Positions 1 through 13,637 of a stretch of DNA of 64,000 nt are shown piece after piece (positions within the stretch are counted from its first letter, which is position 1; every line of letters starts with the position of its first letter). The stretch comes from Datnioides undecimradiatus (lineage: Eukaryota > Chordata > Actinopteri > Lobotiformes > Datnioididae). The stretch is from positions 462,001-526,000 of the forward strand of contig WARS01000031.1 in NCBI GenBank assembly GCA_008933995.1, given 5' to 3'. The notes below the pieces were generated by a model. It was not told the origin of the DNA. It ran no database searches and worked only from the letters and a program-made list of their open reading frames with translations. A program made the position numbers and the translations under genes.

Positions 1-3000
1 AATGCCTTCTTGCACACTGCTAAGGTGGGAAAAAAAAAAATACGATTGTGATTTAATTTGCTTTGATGCAATTGGCAGTAAAAAGCATTGAATCTATAAT
101 AACAGAGAGCATTGACGTATTCCATTGAGTGAAAAAGCACAAAGAGTGGAAAGGTAAACAGTGATTTAAATGGAAGTAAAAGTGTAATTTCGATTTTTCA
201 AGAAAAATTCAATAGAGACATTTATGTGGCTCCTTTGCTTTGATACCGCTTGTGCTGTTTGGAAGCTTAGTTTGAAACCATCTAATAAGAATTAATCTCA
301 TTCTCTCCTTGTCACACCTGTCTTGCAAAGGCCCATCTGCTGCCTGGAGACTTGTTTAATTGTTTTGCTGAGCTTCTGTCACATGTATGTGTTTGTGTCC
401 ATGCTTACATGCATGTGTGGACCTTGTTGAAGGCTGCCATCCACTCTGGGAAAAACAACAACAAATATACGGTGGTGATCCAGGTGGCAAAGAGAAAATC
501 AGCAGTCAACATCCCACCTTATCACCCTTCAATAAAAATCAGATTATAGACACGTGCAATTAAATGAAGATTAAATGATGTTTTTCTGGTTTGTTCCTCG
601 GTGGGGATGAATGGTGTGATATATAGATTAATATGCTGCAGGTTTGTGAGGAGAAAACTGATCGGAGAATATAAATATAGCTTTAATTATTTTTAACACT
701 TATCTTAGTCTGACATCTTCCAACACTGTGAAAGCAATGAGTCAGAAACAGGAAACCAGAAATCTGTTTCTCCCCATTTGTGGACTTTTTGCCATCAATC
801 CTATCTGTTATGATAACATTTTACTTACCATTTTCATTGTCAAGATAAGGAGACATGAGGATTCTGCTTGACAGAGCTTTATAACACAATCCGTTATACC
901 CTAACGTGAGTGATCATGCTCCATTGGGTCTGGCTCATTTACACCCCCGGTGATAGAAAAGCCCCGTTGCTTCTTCTCTTCTCAAATCTATTTGGGGCTG
1001 GAGGTGTTAAATGAAGATATGTTGGTCGCTTGGCCACCTTGGATGTCACTTTGACTTATCAGAGGTTTTATATTAAGAGATGACTGAATCCACTGACAAG
1101 ATGGTGAAAATAGTTTCATACTGATTTGTTGGTGGTGAAACAGCTGCTGAAACAGCTTTTAATGACTGATTTTAATGACTGAGTGTTGTACAATGAAAAG
1201 GTCCCAGACACTGCACCTTGATAACAAGTGCTCGGCCTCTGGAATTGCTTGTATTTGAATTTTGATCTTTGCAGTGTGCTGTTCAACACTGGTTTGCATT
1301 TTCCTGTGTTGGGGTAAAGATGCAACTTGATCCAAAAGACAGTGCATTGATATTATTACATATTTCCCCTCAGGTGAGTATCACTCGCAGAGTGTTAAGA
1401 CAGGTGACCACATAGTTTTTCTTGTTGTTTGATAGCACACTGCTCCAACCCAAACCTCTACCATGCCTTGTACTGCAAAACAAATAGATAAATGCAAACC
1501 AGAAAAGACCTTTGACACCTGACTCTCCTCTGACTTTCCTCTAGCCTCCTTATTCAGGCCTGTCACAGCCCCCTCTGGTCCACCCGGATCATCCACAGCT
1601 GAGTTCCAGGTTCAACCACATCTGAACCTCATTTAGTTGTCAGTGGAGCTGACACTTCGGCCACTGAGATGATTGGACTAAGGGCACCTTGATACAAACT
1701 TAAGTGTTTGTCTTTGCTGACTTGCTGTTAGAAGTGTAACTGGTCTACAAAAAGCAACATCCATGATAGTGCTGGTTTCTGGGCCGAAAAAAACCCCTCT
1801 CATCCTGTAAACTGCACTGTCGTCCACAAGCCACGTATTTATTCCGTGACACTTGTGCATTATCCAGCACTGTGTTCCCTTACATCGAACTGACCTTATG
1901 AAAATAGCAATTATCTGCTGGAATTCTATGAAAAATGGGTCCGGTACCATTTATAGGCAGAAATTCACAGGGCAAAGGTTTTAGTTCCTGATAATGTTCC
2001 CTGCAGCCTCTATTTGTGGTCTGACTGAACTAGGCTTGTCTTTATGGAGTGCTAAGCAGGTGTTTGTGTTGTCACGTTAGTATAAAATTAAATAAATCCA
2101 ATTGAAGGTTGATGCTTTTTATGCTAATGCGCACAGTACATATTGTGATGTATGTACACTGTGTTGCAGCTTAAGGTGCATCTGTTCAGGAGAGGATGCA
2201 GTTGAAGAGGACTGAGCTCGCGAGCCAGAAAAATGACTGGTTGCCATCTTCCTCTGAATCTTGCATATTCTGCCCTCTCCTATATCTGGAAGATGTCTGA
2301 GTGCAATCAGGACAAGGACCTCTTTCATCACAGCATCTATAAGACACAATGACTCTTATTTCTAAAACCCAGCACTTTTTGCACTTTTATAAGTGCTGTG
2401 TTACCAACTGGCCTGGCCTTCCCCTGAGTGTATTTGTGTTTTTTATTGCTGTACTTTCCAATGTATTTGTATGGAAGTGTTTTTTATTGTCCTTCTATTT
2501 TCTTTATGCCAGCTTTCTTAAAATGTTAATAAAAAACTTTTACTAAAGAAAAAGCAAACCCAGCATGATAATTCTTTAATGTAACACATAGGTAATAAAA
2601 TGTTGTTACTAATCACTTTTTTCACTTTCATCTCACAATCCGTTACAGTGAGAAGCTTCTGTCTTACCTCAGAGCCTTTCACTGTTTGAGACATTCATTA
2701 AAACTGCCTGCATACATAAACATATTGCTGCCTTAAATAATGCAATCCATCATGTTGAACGTGCACGTGCATTGCAGTTTTTCTAATATGACTATCATGA
2801 AGCTAATTATTGTGTTTAATGGGGACTATAATCACGTTTTCCATTACTGCATGCGTTCTGTTGGCAGTGAAGAGGCAGAAAAACAAAAAAACAAGATTTT
2901 AAGCAAAGTGGGGAAAATCAATACATGCAATGGTCTGTTCACATTTAATTCTAACAGAATGGAATTACTTCAGATGTGATTGTGGAGTTTTATATAAATT

Positions 3001-5232
3001 ACATGATAAATTGAATGCTAAAAAAGCATCTGGTCACTGTGGGAGTTGAGGGGGCGGATGCTAGGCTTTGCATATGTATTCACTTTCAGGCTGTTTGCAG
3101 GTTTTATAAATCAGACCAAAAAATAGAAATCTCACACAGTTTACGTGGCCATTTTCTAATGCTTCACATAGAGAACATCCAAGAAGCTACAGCTTTTTGG
3201 GCCTATCCTCTCTCTCTTGCTCCATACCCAGGTAGCAGCATGTTTCCTCAGGCAGCCAAAGCTGTGGAGCTCTCCACACACAAGGTGATAAGCAGTATCT
3301 GTGCTGCAGCCAAACCTGCCTGAGCCTCACTAGTGCTGAAACTGAAATGTGAAAACCTTCCTCTCGCCTCCTTTCTATCCCGCTGCCCCCCTCCCTTATA
3401 ACATAATTATATCTGCCCTTTCTTCCTCTTTGCCCACACCTTTCCACACATTTGTCTCAGATTAAAACCGAGAATGTCTGCCTGCTCTGCCGACGAGTCT
3501 GGCTGGAGATGTGACAATCTGAGGTTTGAGCATCCTTTTCGTCATGTTCATGCTACGCTGCTGAAATCACGCTGGGTATCCATCCAAATTATGTCTTGCT
3601 TGTGCTCACAGTGCCTCCACATTATAGAAGTTCTCATTCACAGGGACACTGGTTACACTTGAGATGCATACGACTGTACAATCCATGGCAGAAACACAGA
3701 AACACTATCACTAAGCGGATTTCTCACATTACTTCTGGTAGTGCATTGTATTTAAAAGAGCTAAGAAAGGGTGTTATGATGAATATTAATCTCTAATGAG
3801 AAATTGTAAAGATTACACTATCGCAAATGTATGTCATACACAATGCATTGTGTGTTTTCCATCCACATTTGAGGAAGCATTCAGACTTAATTTTGAATTT
3901 GAATGATGTGATAGTTTCAAGTCCCAAACCTTTCAAAAATCCTGTCTTATCACGCTGATTGTGTATTCTAAATGCGAAGTGTGTGCGTGTATGTGCAGCC
4001 TGCAGTGTTGCAGCATTTGATATGCCTCCACACTTGTGGCTCTACTATTCTATATGGACTTTGTGATACCTGGAGTAACATGCCCCCATCAACACAGAAC
4101 CTTGCACTGTTGTAACACCGGGCAGTTTTCCTCTGATTGCCCGTTTAGAAGGTCTTTGCTCAAATTATCGAATAATGGGACCATTGGGGTTGACTTAGTC
4201 CACGTCAAAGGTTAAAACGCCACCTGTTTGACAGAGATAGTTCAGTCTCACACAGTCAGATAAGATACAAACCACTGCAGTGTCCTTGAGAGAAATTTTC
4301 ACCATATCCCGTGTTAAATATTGACAACCACTATAGCGCTGACATGGAAACGCTGACAGTCACAATACATTCATATAATCACTGAGCCTAAGAGACCTTG
4401 GTGCATGAAGAATTTCTTAGCAATAGATATTATCCACAGAATTATGTCAGCCTATAGACTTTTAATTAAATGTATGAATAAATATGTGCTAACAAAAGCC
4501 AAGCTGGAAATGCATGCGTTATCAAACCCCTATCCTCAATGAATGAATTAGCTGTTTTTATTGCAATGTATAAGCTCTAATCCTTTGACTTTGAAACACT
4601 GATAAATGTGAGTTAATTAACGATAGCATAGATGTATACAAATAAGTTAGCGTGAATAATACCTGTATTAGAAATGTTTTTTTTCAGCATTGCAAGGTTA
4701 TAACTGATGTCCAGCGTTCACTGACAGAGCTCTTCATTAGTTCAATGTTATTCTTTTTTGCTACATTTTCTTCTGACATCATATTCACAATTCACAAATC
4801 AGTGCATGAAATGTGGCTACTGTCCTCATTTTTCTGATTTATCCACCAGATCTGCCCACAGTGTCAAGATGTCAGACTCGCACTCTGATTATAGATTGCC
4901 CTTTTGTAACATGCTTGAATAAACCTTGTCTCCTTGTCTTCTCCTCCTTTTCATGCTGTCGCAATGCCAGTTTTTTGCACTTCACGGACAACATGGAGGG
5001 TGCTTTTGCTGTGAATGAATATGGTGGACCATTAAAAGGTTACAGTCATCAATTATGGTTAAGAGAAGGATGGTACATGGGAGGATGGAGTCTGAAATTC
5101 TGTTTTAAAGGGAAAGACTGTACAGCAGATGTCGAGGATTTAGGTCACCCCAGATTAAGATAAATGGTTGCCTCAGAGAGCCGAATCAGTTTCTCAGTCC
5201 CAGCCAGAATGCCATTACAACATCTGAGCACG

Positions 5233-5233
<1 letters not shown>
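1..5233. other. non-coding, no gene recognised
   Basis: I see no recognisable exon, RNA gene or mobile element here. Open frames up to about 116 codons occur (for example 4813-5163 on plus), but their peptides show no family motif and they lack good splice context. A donor-like AAAATG|GTAAGT is present on the minus strand near 836, and a CCCCTCAG|GTGAGT string on plus at 1373. Neither is attached to a convincing frame. The rest is AT-rich, unique-looking sequence. Confidence 0.6.

Positions 5234-5268
<35 letters not shown>
5234..5268. repeat. (AC)n microsatellite
   Basis: A near-perfect AC dinucleotide run of about 17 units. It is a typical teleost microsatellite with no coding meaning. Confidence 0.97.
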
Positions 5269-5270
<2 letters not shown>

Positions 5271-6408
5271 GCCTGTTGTCAACAAACATGTTTTGCTGTC
5301 ATCATGTTGAGATTAATCTCTTAATTTTGTCTACTTGTTCAAAAAGAAACAACAGTTGTGCATTTCTTTACATCTCTCTGCAAAGGTTACTGAAATGTCT
5401 TAGCGGCTTGGTGCCTCACTTGAAGGAATTAGAGTTGGATGTTTCCATATTTAACCCCATGCTCCATTTCCTGCATAATCAGTATTTTACTGTACTGATT
5501 AACAAGTAATCACTTAATCATGTATTACTAATAAGCCTCTTAGTTTACTGTCATGTGTACGATGGTGCATGAGTCTTTGGGGAGATGTCAGAGGCAAATT
5601 TCCAAAGGTTTTCAAGGCTATGCTGTACAGTTACAGAACTGACCCTCTGGAAACCAAAGGACTGTCAACAAGGCCCTCCGAGGCCCATTAAAAGCATGCA
5701 AACATGGATCACTCTCTATGGTATTTTTGCTGGAGCAGAGCGGATGAAGGTCAGCGGATCAAAGGCTTTTGGCTGACATTCCTTGGTGCCTGATGAGCCC
5801 TCTTGGGTTTCATTGATTAGCCAATGAGAGGCTGGGGCAACGACATTGAACAGATAAAAACAAAGTGACTTGTCTTGCTTCAGATGTAGAAAAGTTATTT
5901 TCCCCTCAGCTGTCCCATGAGACATGAACGATCTTGGATTCTCTTCAGCAACAAGGCACTTAATCTGACTTTGAGCACTGTCAGTGATCCTCACATTCTT
6001 AAATGTGGTGACAAGTCCTCTGACACAAACTCACGCAGACTGCATTGCACATACATGCTACATATACTACATACTAGAAACGTGTAGTTTCTGCAGTTTC
6101 CTCTGTGTCAGCAATTGCAAAATATTGTGATCCAGGCCTTGCAAAAATGCTAAAACTAACAGATGTGATTACAAACCAACGTATGACATCATGCTCCATT
6201 GGCCGAATGTGGCCTTTGAAGTTCGACACTATATCACTTAAACTGCTCTCAGAGGCACCCAAATAGAATGTGTTTGATTGAATAGGGACAAATATGACCC
6301 CTTTCATAATCCCACAAGTGTTTTTAATTAAGTCATTAATCAGGGAGATATACTCCAGAGGTACGGCTGGGAGTGGATTTCTGATAATTGTAGATGAAAT
6401 TAGTGAGT
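5269..6408. other. non-coding, nothing recognised
   Basis: Unique-looking AT-rich sequence between two dinucleotide repeats. I see no family motif, RNA gene or transposon signature. Short open frames on both strands overlap each other and look like chance. Confidence 0.55.
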
Positions 6409-6456
6409 TGTGTGTGTGTGTGTGCGTGTGTGTGTGTGCGTGTGTGTGTGTGTGTA
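6409..6456. repeat. (GT)n microsatellite with GC interruptions
   Basis: A GT run interrupted twice by GTGC units, which suggests an old, partly stabilised microsatellite. Frames reading Cys-Val or His-Thr repeats across it are artefacts of the dinucleotide. Confidence 0.95.
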
Positions 6457-7119
6457 TGAGACAAAGAAGGTGAGAACATTCAAGTGTAGCTTTGGTGTAT
6501 TACTGAATGGAGAACCACACAAAATACCGTCATTCGAGCGTTGGCTACCTCTAGTGACATTATTTTGTAAATACTCAAGTATTAAAAAAGGTTCACACAT
6601 TCAACCCTGCTGGAAGAGAACCTATTACTGATTTGTTGTGACAGAGTGTGTTTAGTCCATGCCTGAGTGTGTTTAGATAAATGGCAATCTGACACAAATC
6701 CCAAGGTAAACACCTAGCTTCATGCTGTTGGGGCCTGTAATTCCAGTAAGGTACAGTATGTATGCACTAAAATGATTAAACAAAGAAAACAAACCTAGCT
6801 AAACTTTTGTATGCCAACCTGGATTAAAGATTTGACAGAAAAAACTGGCGGTATCGTATTCTCCCCACTGGACTGAATGACAGTAGATGGGTTGAGAGAA
6901 GTAAAACAGGCAGGAAAGATTTGTGGAAGTAGGGAGATGGAGAATAAGTGGAAATGTTGCATTGCAACACAGCAGCATGTTAATGACTATGTGTTCCCAA
7001 GACTGCTGGCTTCTGCACTGAAACATGAAAATAAGCACTGGCTTTGACATCTGGGAATCCCTGTTCTCAGAATGTATAATCCTCAAGTGAGATTACCATC
7101 AAGAAATGGATGCAAAACA

Positions 7120-7121
<2 letters not shown>

Positions 7122-7166
<45 letters not shown>
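7122..7166. repeat. (GT)n microsatellite
   Basis: An uninterrupted GT run of about 22 units, the cleanest dinucleotide tract in the left part of the window and probably length-polymorphic. The frames over it on both strands are translations of the repeat. Confidence 0.97.
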
Positions 7167-7168
<2 letters not shown>

Positions 7169-10066
7169 AATGAATTTTGTGGCCATGTTCATATCAACAC
7201 TGGTCAAAATGAGGCCCTTGGGCATTGTTTGAGATACATAATGAGGATGAAGCATTGCACATCACAGGAGATTGGAGCCTGTCCTCAAAGTTTCCCTTGC
7301 CTTTTAACTGCTTTATGCATATTTTAAGTTGTAAAGATGAAATCTGGAAAGTTCTTAGACATTTTTAGTTGCCACACAAAGTAAAACGCAGGATCGGATT
7401 TTAAGAGCTACGGGTAAAATGAGTAAATTCAGGTTTAACAAATGGCTTCTTTTCACGTGGACTGTTAAATCCAGGTGTCTCTTTACCACATTGTTATTTG
7501 TCTTATTTGTGGAGCTTGAGCTTGGTTTTGATTGTAACTTATCTAAAGATTTTAAGGAATTTTAGAGGGTGGAGGCATTGTGGAAAGAGACCCAAATTGC
7601 CTACAACCATGGGAAATGTGTAACAGCAATTTTCATAAACTTCACAAAATCCACCCTTCTGGATTTAAACTGTGTTAATGGGACTACTTTTTATTGCATC
7701 TGGTGGGTGGAACAGCATTTGGGCTGGTTTTACAAATTTGAGTTTCTTTTTTTTTTTTTTTTTAAATCTGGGCCATTTCCTGTACTCAAAAGTAAAGTAG
7801 TCCTGTACATTACTGTTACCACTCTGCTGACAATGTACACATTTTGACTAATACGTTACAGACAATGACAGACATACCTGCATAGCCAACAAACCTTATT
7901 CCTTCTTATTTAAAGAGCATTTGGATATTTGGATATAGACTGACCTGGCAAAATAAAATCTAAAAAACTCAGTAAAAGAAGACACTAAAAGGAAACTAAA
8001 AAGTAAGTCTCTCCTTTGCATTACACTGATACAGTTTTTGAAAGAGTATGTTCCACTGTGGGTCCTAAAAATGCTAGTAAAATAGGAAAACAAAGAAGTA
8101 GATGTGTTTGCAATATCAAATATAGCATATTACTAGAAAAAAAATCAACATTGTGGACAAATGTATATGTTTTTGACAGAAAAGCGTTTATTATATACTT
8201 TCAACAAAACGATGAGCCTCCACTGTACTGAGACACTGGAAATGGCTCCCTACACTGTAGAAGCACAGATTTTCAGTCAAGCTGATGGTTGTTGAGAGTT
8301 GATGGTTGTTGAAACCTAACTGCTAACTTGTAGTGCAAGTGAAAATAATAATGGAGGGAAAGGTGGAAGAAGCTGAGGAGGATGTGAGGAATATTCAGCC
8401 TATCTCACATAATCTCAGTTTGTAGCACAAACTTCAATATGGCATGAGGGTCAATTTAATGAGCAGAAGCACTAACTCTCACTTGCCAGCTGCCTCCTTA
8501 AAACTATCATAGCTGTTCCTGCCACATATGGATGGCAGAGGTGGAAGAAATTGATTCCTCCCTCACTATTACTGTCCATGGAAACGAGGAACTGCCAAGT
8601 TGGTAATATCTCCTGGTGTGCATTGAAACTTTGGTCACCGGTCAACCTCAGGAGGGACAGAGCTGCCACGCTTCACCCCAGTGTTTTGTGCCCCTGGCAA
8701 TCAAGACTGACAACACTGTGACAAAGGTTACTTTCTCAAAATAGATGGATTGTGAGTGCATGCAAATACACACAATAAGCTACACATTGTTCCTACAAGT
8801 GAACATAAGATATATTTTTATCGCAATATTTATTTCATTATGTTAAAACAAAAGATTCAGTAATGTGTTGTGCAAAAATGTGCATAACTTTTTTGATGAA
8901 ATGAGCCTTTTTGATTATACACTCCCAGGATCCAAGAAATCCCACAAATTAACAGAATAAAATTAGACTGTAAAAGTCCTTTTAACAATTTCATATTTAT
9001 GTTTCCACTGGATTTGAAGAGCTGTTAAAATTAATCAAATTAAATAATGGGTTGAAAAAGAAGAGGGTTTGTTCAAAATTTTCAGAAGACAAGCAGAGAT
9101 AAAGAGAGATTGGAATCACCACAAAAGACAAGGCATCTACTGACAAAGTAGAGGTTCTTCTGGTCATCGTTCAACCAATTATAATTCTTTGTTTAATTTT
9201 GTCTCCTTCCTGTTGCATTTGAAAAGGCAGTCAGGAGGCCTGTGTTCAGCACTACAGACAGCACTGCAGTGGTCCTTGGATCATACAGGAGATATGACCT
9301 CGGGAGCAGGGACATTTAGAGTGACAGAATGAACAGAATAACAACCAAAGCTGTTCCCCCCTGCAAAAAAAAAAAAGAGCCATACGTAAGCTTAGGTTCC
9401 TGCAAAGCTATTTGGAGTGATAAAGGGCAAAAACCCAGCAATGACCCTATATTGTATTGATTTAGATTCTTTTTTATCAATTAATTCTGCTGCTGGTTGT
9501 TTCAGACTCACTCACTCCCCGCATTCTGCAGTCGAAAATCTTCTCAGCGTCCACCGACCTCAATTGATTTGCGGGTCACATGCTGGCGGACAGTAGACGA
9601 GGAGACGAGCAGGCATACAGTAATTAGCAAATTGGAAAGAACCTGCTATGTATACTTGTGTCATCACACACCTGAGAGACCCTGGCTGACTGGTTACTTG
9701 AGTGTTTCTAATTAGCTGATAGTTTCTAACTGACATAAGTGACCAAGCTTTATATCTGCTGCTCAGTCAAGCTCGCCCAGCAGCACTGATGATAATTATT
9801 TAGACCGGACTGACTGTCTGGGCTGTTTAACTTTCAGAAATTATTCATCCTATAATAACTATAGACTTATCTTCTGCATAACCTCTGTGCTGAAGTTTTG
9901 AAGTAAACCAAAGACAAACAGATGCTTTCCAAAAGAAAGACAACAGATGGTTAGATGGTTTAGAATTTATTTTGTTACTAGGAACAGTAGCTCCCTACTT
10001 TATATATCAACATTATTGTCACAGTACAAACAAGGCCCTTGGTTCAGGATACTCGGCCAGTTTCTT
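7167..10066. other. non-coding; possible conserved element near 9.5-9.85 kb
   Basis: No gene is recognised. A poly-T run lies at 7747-7763 and a short poly-A run at about 9364-9376. Between about 9500 and 9850 the base composition changes: CpGs are more frequent (around 9540-9610) and homeodomain-type TAATTAG and TTATTTA strings occur, as in vertebrate conserved non-coding elements. This is inference only. Near 8280 there is a small imperfect duplication of TGATGGTTGTTGA. Confidence 0.45.
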
Positions 10067-10097
<31 letters not shown>

Positions 10098-10121
10098 GTA
10101 TATATATATATATATATCCTC

Positions 10122-10162
<41 letters not shown>
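10067..10162. repeat. compound (AC)n-(AT)n microsatellite
   Basis: AC units (10067-10090) pass into TA/AT units (10099-10117 and 10125-10162), with a short interruption at 10118-10124. The alternating AT portion is self-complementary and can extrude a cruciform. It abuts the LINE fragment that starts at about 10165. Confidence 0.95.
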
Positions 10163-10164
<2 letters not shown>

Positions 10165-10165
<1 letters not shown>

Positions 10166-10327
10166 CCAGGAAAGACAACAGACATCTCAGTCCAGAAAAG
10201 AGCGCCAATACTAGGGACATGTGTAAGATACTGCGTTATAGAACCCTCAAGCTCCCAGGCCTCTGGGTAGAGGACCTGAGCTTGCAGAGAGGAAACCGCC
10301 ATGGAGGGCTTAGATTGAATTTTTTTA

Positions 10328-10344
<17 letters not shown>
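10165..10344 (+). mobile_element. 5'-truncated LINE, ORF2 C-terminus and 3' end
   Basis: The plus strand carries the decayed C-terminal end of a non-LTR retrotransposon ORF2 that is common in fish genomes. One frame reads DISVQKRAPILGT (about 10181-10219). After a frame change the next reads KILRYRTLKLPGLW (about 10225-10266), and the SVQKSA-LGT and TLKLPGLW blocks are characteristic. After the coding end comes a short tail with GTAGAGGACCTGAGCTTG and then a (TA)n run at 10326-10344, which is how these elements usually finish. Only the last 45 or so codons survive, so this is a severely 5'-truncated, frameshifted, inactive copy. Family placement beyond LINE rests on memory of fish genomes and was not searched. 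Confidence 0.8.
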
Positions 10345-10361
<17 letters not shown>

Positions 10362-10366
10362 TTTTT
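10326..10366. repeat. (TA)n plus poly-T
   Basis: About nine TA units run into a poly-T tract of about 22 bases. The TA part is read as the terminal tail of the adjoining LINE fragment. The poly-T may be a later slippage product. Confidence 0.9.
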
Positions 10367-12234
10367 GCGCTTGACCAAAACCTTGGCCTCCCTGTCCAAT
10401 GTATGTTTTATTCCAAGGGAATGGAATGGGATCTCATACATTACGCCGCTTCTTCTCAATGTCAGTGTTATCCTTGAGGTAAGTAGCTGTGTTTCTCTTA
10501 TTTTCTTTCCCTTGCCTCATGCTGTTGACGTTCAGTCCAATCTTCCCTTGACATCATGACATTTTCCACATGAACAAGGTCAATTGATTTGCTTTTTTTT
10601 TTTAGTAGTGAGTGTTGCTCTGCTTGTTCAAATTTAAAGCTAACTAATGAAGTGATGAAGTAGTAGAGGGAGCAATTTGTCCGGTTTGAAGTGTGCACCA
10701 TGTAACTGTTAATGTTAACCATTTTCTTTAGAGCCAACTCAGCCGTGCAAAAAGAGTTTTTTATACTTTTTTTCCTTAAAAACAGATTTTGTGTTAACGA
10801 GTGATTGAAATTCTGTTCTAATACATTTTTCAAGAAAAATTAGACAGTCCTTGTGCATATAAGAGCATCCTTTTGAATTGCTTTCAGATAATTCATTCCA
10901 TATTTCTGCAGGTCAGTAATGTTTCTGATTCTGAATTGTGTAAATCCGTCATTGGTAATGATTTTTCAAAGGAGCAGTCTCCAGTGTTCCAACTTTCAAA
11001 GGGTACACATTTTTGCTTTAATCTAATAGGCACTGAAAACTTGTCATATTACAAACTTGTCTTTCTGTCTAAAAGTGTAAGAAGCAGCTATAAAAGGTTG
11101 AATGTAGTACATTTTTGTGGTATCTCTGCAGAACATTTCCAATTTATGCTAGCATATTCTTCTACTCTGTTACATTTTGGAAGCCAATTCTGTCCTGATT
11201 ACTTTACTTGATTTTGTAACTCCTTTGGTTACAAGGTAATTTCCAAGTACAGTTTCGGTTATTTCTGTCATTTGGAGTTTTCCTAATAAACTGAAGGGTT
11301 AGGTTTTTTTCTTTATAGGTTAAGAAAATTCTTAAGCTAAATGAACTATTTACACACCCTCACATTGTAAAAAAAAAACTGAAAACAGGTTTGCTTTTTT
11401 TCTGAGCTCATTAAAGGTTTTAGACTCGTTAGGGATACGTGGTTCTTACAAGAGAGTGAAGCCACAAACACATGATGATGTTGCATAAAATGATGAATTG
11501 CTGTAGATTAACCAGCTGACATTATGTATAATTACTTTAAGTACAACCTTTACAGCTTTGAAATGCAACAAACACATAAAAGCAGCAGTGCAAAGACAAA
11601 CACATGATATACAACAGTAAAACACAAAGATCATTTTACTGTATAATGAGTACTACTGCTTCTGCTAAAAGGGTTTTAAATACAGGGCTTTTACGTGTAG
11701 TGGATTATTTGCAAAGTGTAGTGTTAGCACTTTTACTCCAGAATCTCAACAATCTCAACATAACATATTAGATACGAGACACCACAGTGGAGTACAGTGC
11801 ACAGTAGGGTACTTCTTACAAATACCCTTTGTTACTATTAGTTAATCCTGGTAACTTTCTGTCTCATTACTGACAGTAAATTCAAGATGCTATACTGAGT
11901 GAAATCTGATGAAATGTTTACTTACTGCAGAAACAGTAAACTCAATTTGGTAAAAAAAAAAAAAAAGAAAAGAAAAATGTAAAGCTGCAATTACATAAAA
12001 AGGAGCGAATGACACTTGTCATAGTGCGCGGCAGGCACACACAGGCTGAAATAGTCAGTGCAATTATTCTTCAATTACACATGCAAATGCATCCAACTGT
12101 TCAGACAAATAGCACTGTGGTGCATCCCCATTGTAAGAGTCAAATCATTGCAGTGATACCAGTGGCCAAGGGAAATATGTGGGCTCAGTTTAAACTATCA
12201 AACAAAAGAGTTCCAGCATCATCGCGAAATTAAG
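10367..12234. other. non-coding, nothing recognised
   Basis: AT-rich unique sequence with no exon, RNA gene or transposon recognised. A donor-like TTGAG|GTAAGT occurs at 10479 behind a short open frame, but the frame has no family features. Near 12080-12095 an octamer-type ATGCAAAT lies in a tidy, AT-rich patch, which might be regulatory. There is no further support. Confidence 0.5.
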
Positions 12235-12270
12235 AAGTGTGTGTGGTGTGTGTGTGTGTGTGTTTGTGTG
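12235..12270. repeat. (GT)n microsatellite, imperfect
   Basis: GT units with GG and TT interruptions. The Cys-Val frames over it are artefacts of the repeat. Confidence 0.92.
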
Positions 12271-12353
12271 AAGACCCAGAGGGACCCATGCTGTGCTCAT
12301 GTCTCTGCCACTGGTTATCTTACACCAAAGGTTCCCTCAATGACAATTTATTA

Positions 12354-12436
12354 TTGCTCTCCCTCTCTCTCTCTTGTCACTGTCTTTCCCTCTCTCTGTC
12401 TCTCACCTCCTTCCACTCTCTGTCCCTATCTTTTGC
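12354..12436. repeat. CT-rich pyrimidine tract
   Basis: A run of CTCTCT and TCCC units about 80 bases long, ending in a TTTTGCAG string. It resembles a splice acceptor, but no convincing exon follows. Confidence 0.8.
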
Positions 12437-13616
12437 AGTCGCCCTACAATCCTTCTTGTAAAAGTGCCAGTGAACTGTGGCTGCCTCGCCTAAAAATACC
12501 TGCCCCCTGACAATGTTCTGTGACGCGTCTTTCTGCCAGCTACCTGATCCATTTGAGCCTACTTTTCTGGCTCATCTTCACCAGTCCCATTTCTTTCTCC
12601 TTGAGCTATGTCATACTTATCTGGCTGTGCCAAAACCTAATATGACCTATGCTTCCCCACTCAAAGTCATCACATTAGAGTCACAGTCAATATGGCTTTA
12701 ATCCACTGCCGATACTGAAGTGGATCAAAAGAAATGTGTCTTCATTTTCATTTTTAACATGCGCAAAAGTTGCCGTTGTTTCTTTACTTAAATCTTTGCA
12801 GTCAGGATCTTTTTTGGATGTTACAGATATATTAATACATTTAAAAGTGGACTTGAGCACTCACACAATCAGAAGGCCCTGAAAATGGAGACAATTTCCT
12901 CTTAAACAAATGTCATTGGCAGGGTATTCTTGTCTTGTTACGGTGTCTCAGGTTTCACGACACAAGTAATTTCCTGGATCGACAAATAGCATTGATTTGA
13001 GTTGTATTGAAGTCACCATTCAATTGCATTTCTTACAGAATGCAATCAGGCATCACTGGCACTATTGATTTAAAAGAAGTCCTTGCTTGAATGAAAAAAA
13101 ATAAATAAATCAGGCACTTGTGTCTAAATCCAAGGAGTTTATGTTTTCTTGCTTGAAACGTATTTTGCCAAGAAGTCATTAGTGAAAAATATCAAGAAGA
13201 GTAAAATAATATAGAAATATATTATCAAACATTTATCTTGAATGTTATGCATCGCTATTGTTATATATGTGTCTAGTGGATAGAAAAGCCTATAAAGTGA
13301 TTATGTACCCTGGGGCTGCTGCACACCATGTTTCTTTTTCTTTTCTTTTTTTTTCAAATCATTGGACTGCGCATCCAGTTTTTAGACACTGGATTTGATT
13401 TAAATAGTTTGATAGTTTGATAGTTTGTCTTGATATTGCCAGACAGCTAGACTATGCTAACAAATATGTTTCATTCATTTATATATTTATATATTATATA
13501 TATTTCAAAAAATATAGGCCTTATGTAAGCCTTCATTAATATTTATTATAGATTCAGAGAAGCCTCTGTTGTGTAACTTAACTTGCATGTTGTGCATATG
13601 TGGCTGTGGTGTGGGC
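12437..13616. other. non-coding, small tandem units only
   Basis: No gene or transposon is recognised. A short tandem GATAGTTT x3 is found at about 13402-13426 and interrupted TA-rich sequence near 13480-13505. Confidence 0.5.
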
Positions 13617-13637
13617 TGTGTGTGTGTGTGTGTGTGT
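13617..13637. repeat. (GT)n microsatellite
   Basis: About ten GT units followed by a short G-rich stretch (GGGGGCTGGGGG). Confidence 0.93.

Noticed and set aside
1357..1410. Plus-strand TTTCCCCTCAG followed by GTGAGT as a microexon
   Set aside because: Acceptor and donor strings abut each other, and the following 30 bases to the next GT have no supporting context.
6400..7255. Open frames reading Cys-Val or His-Thr repeats over the GT tracts
   Set aside because: They are direct translations of (GT)n/(CA)n microsatellites on both strands, with no other protein features. The same applies near 10.1, 12.2, 13.6, 43.2 and 43.7 kb.
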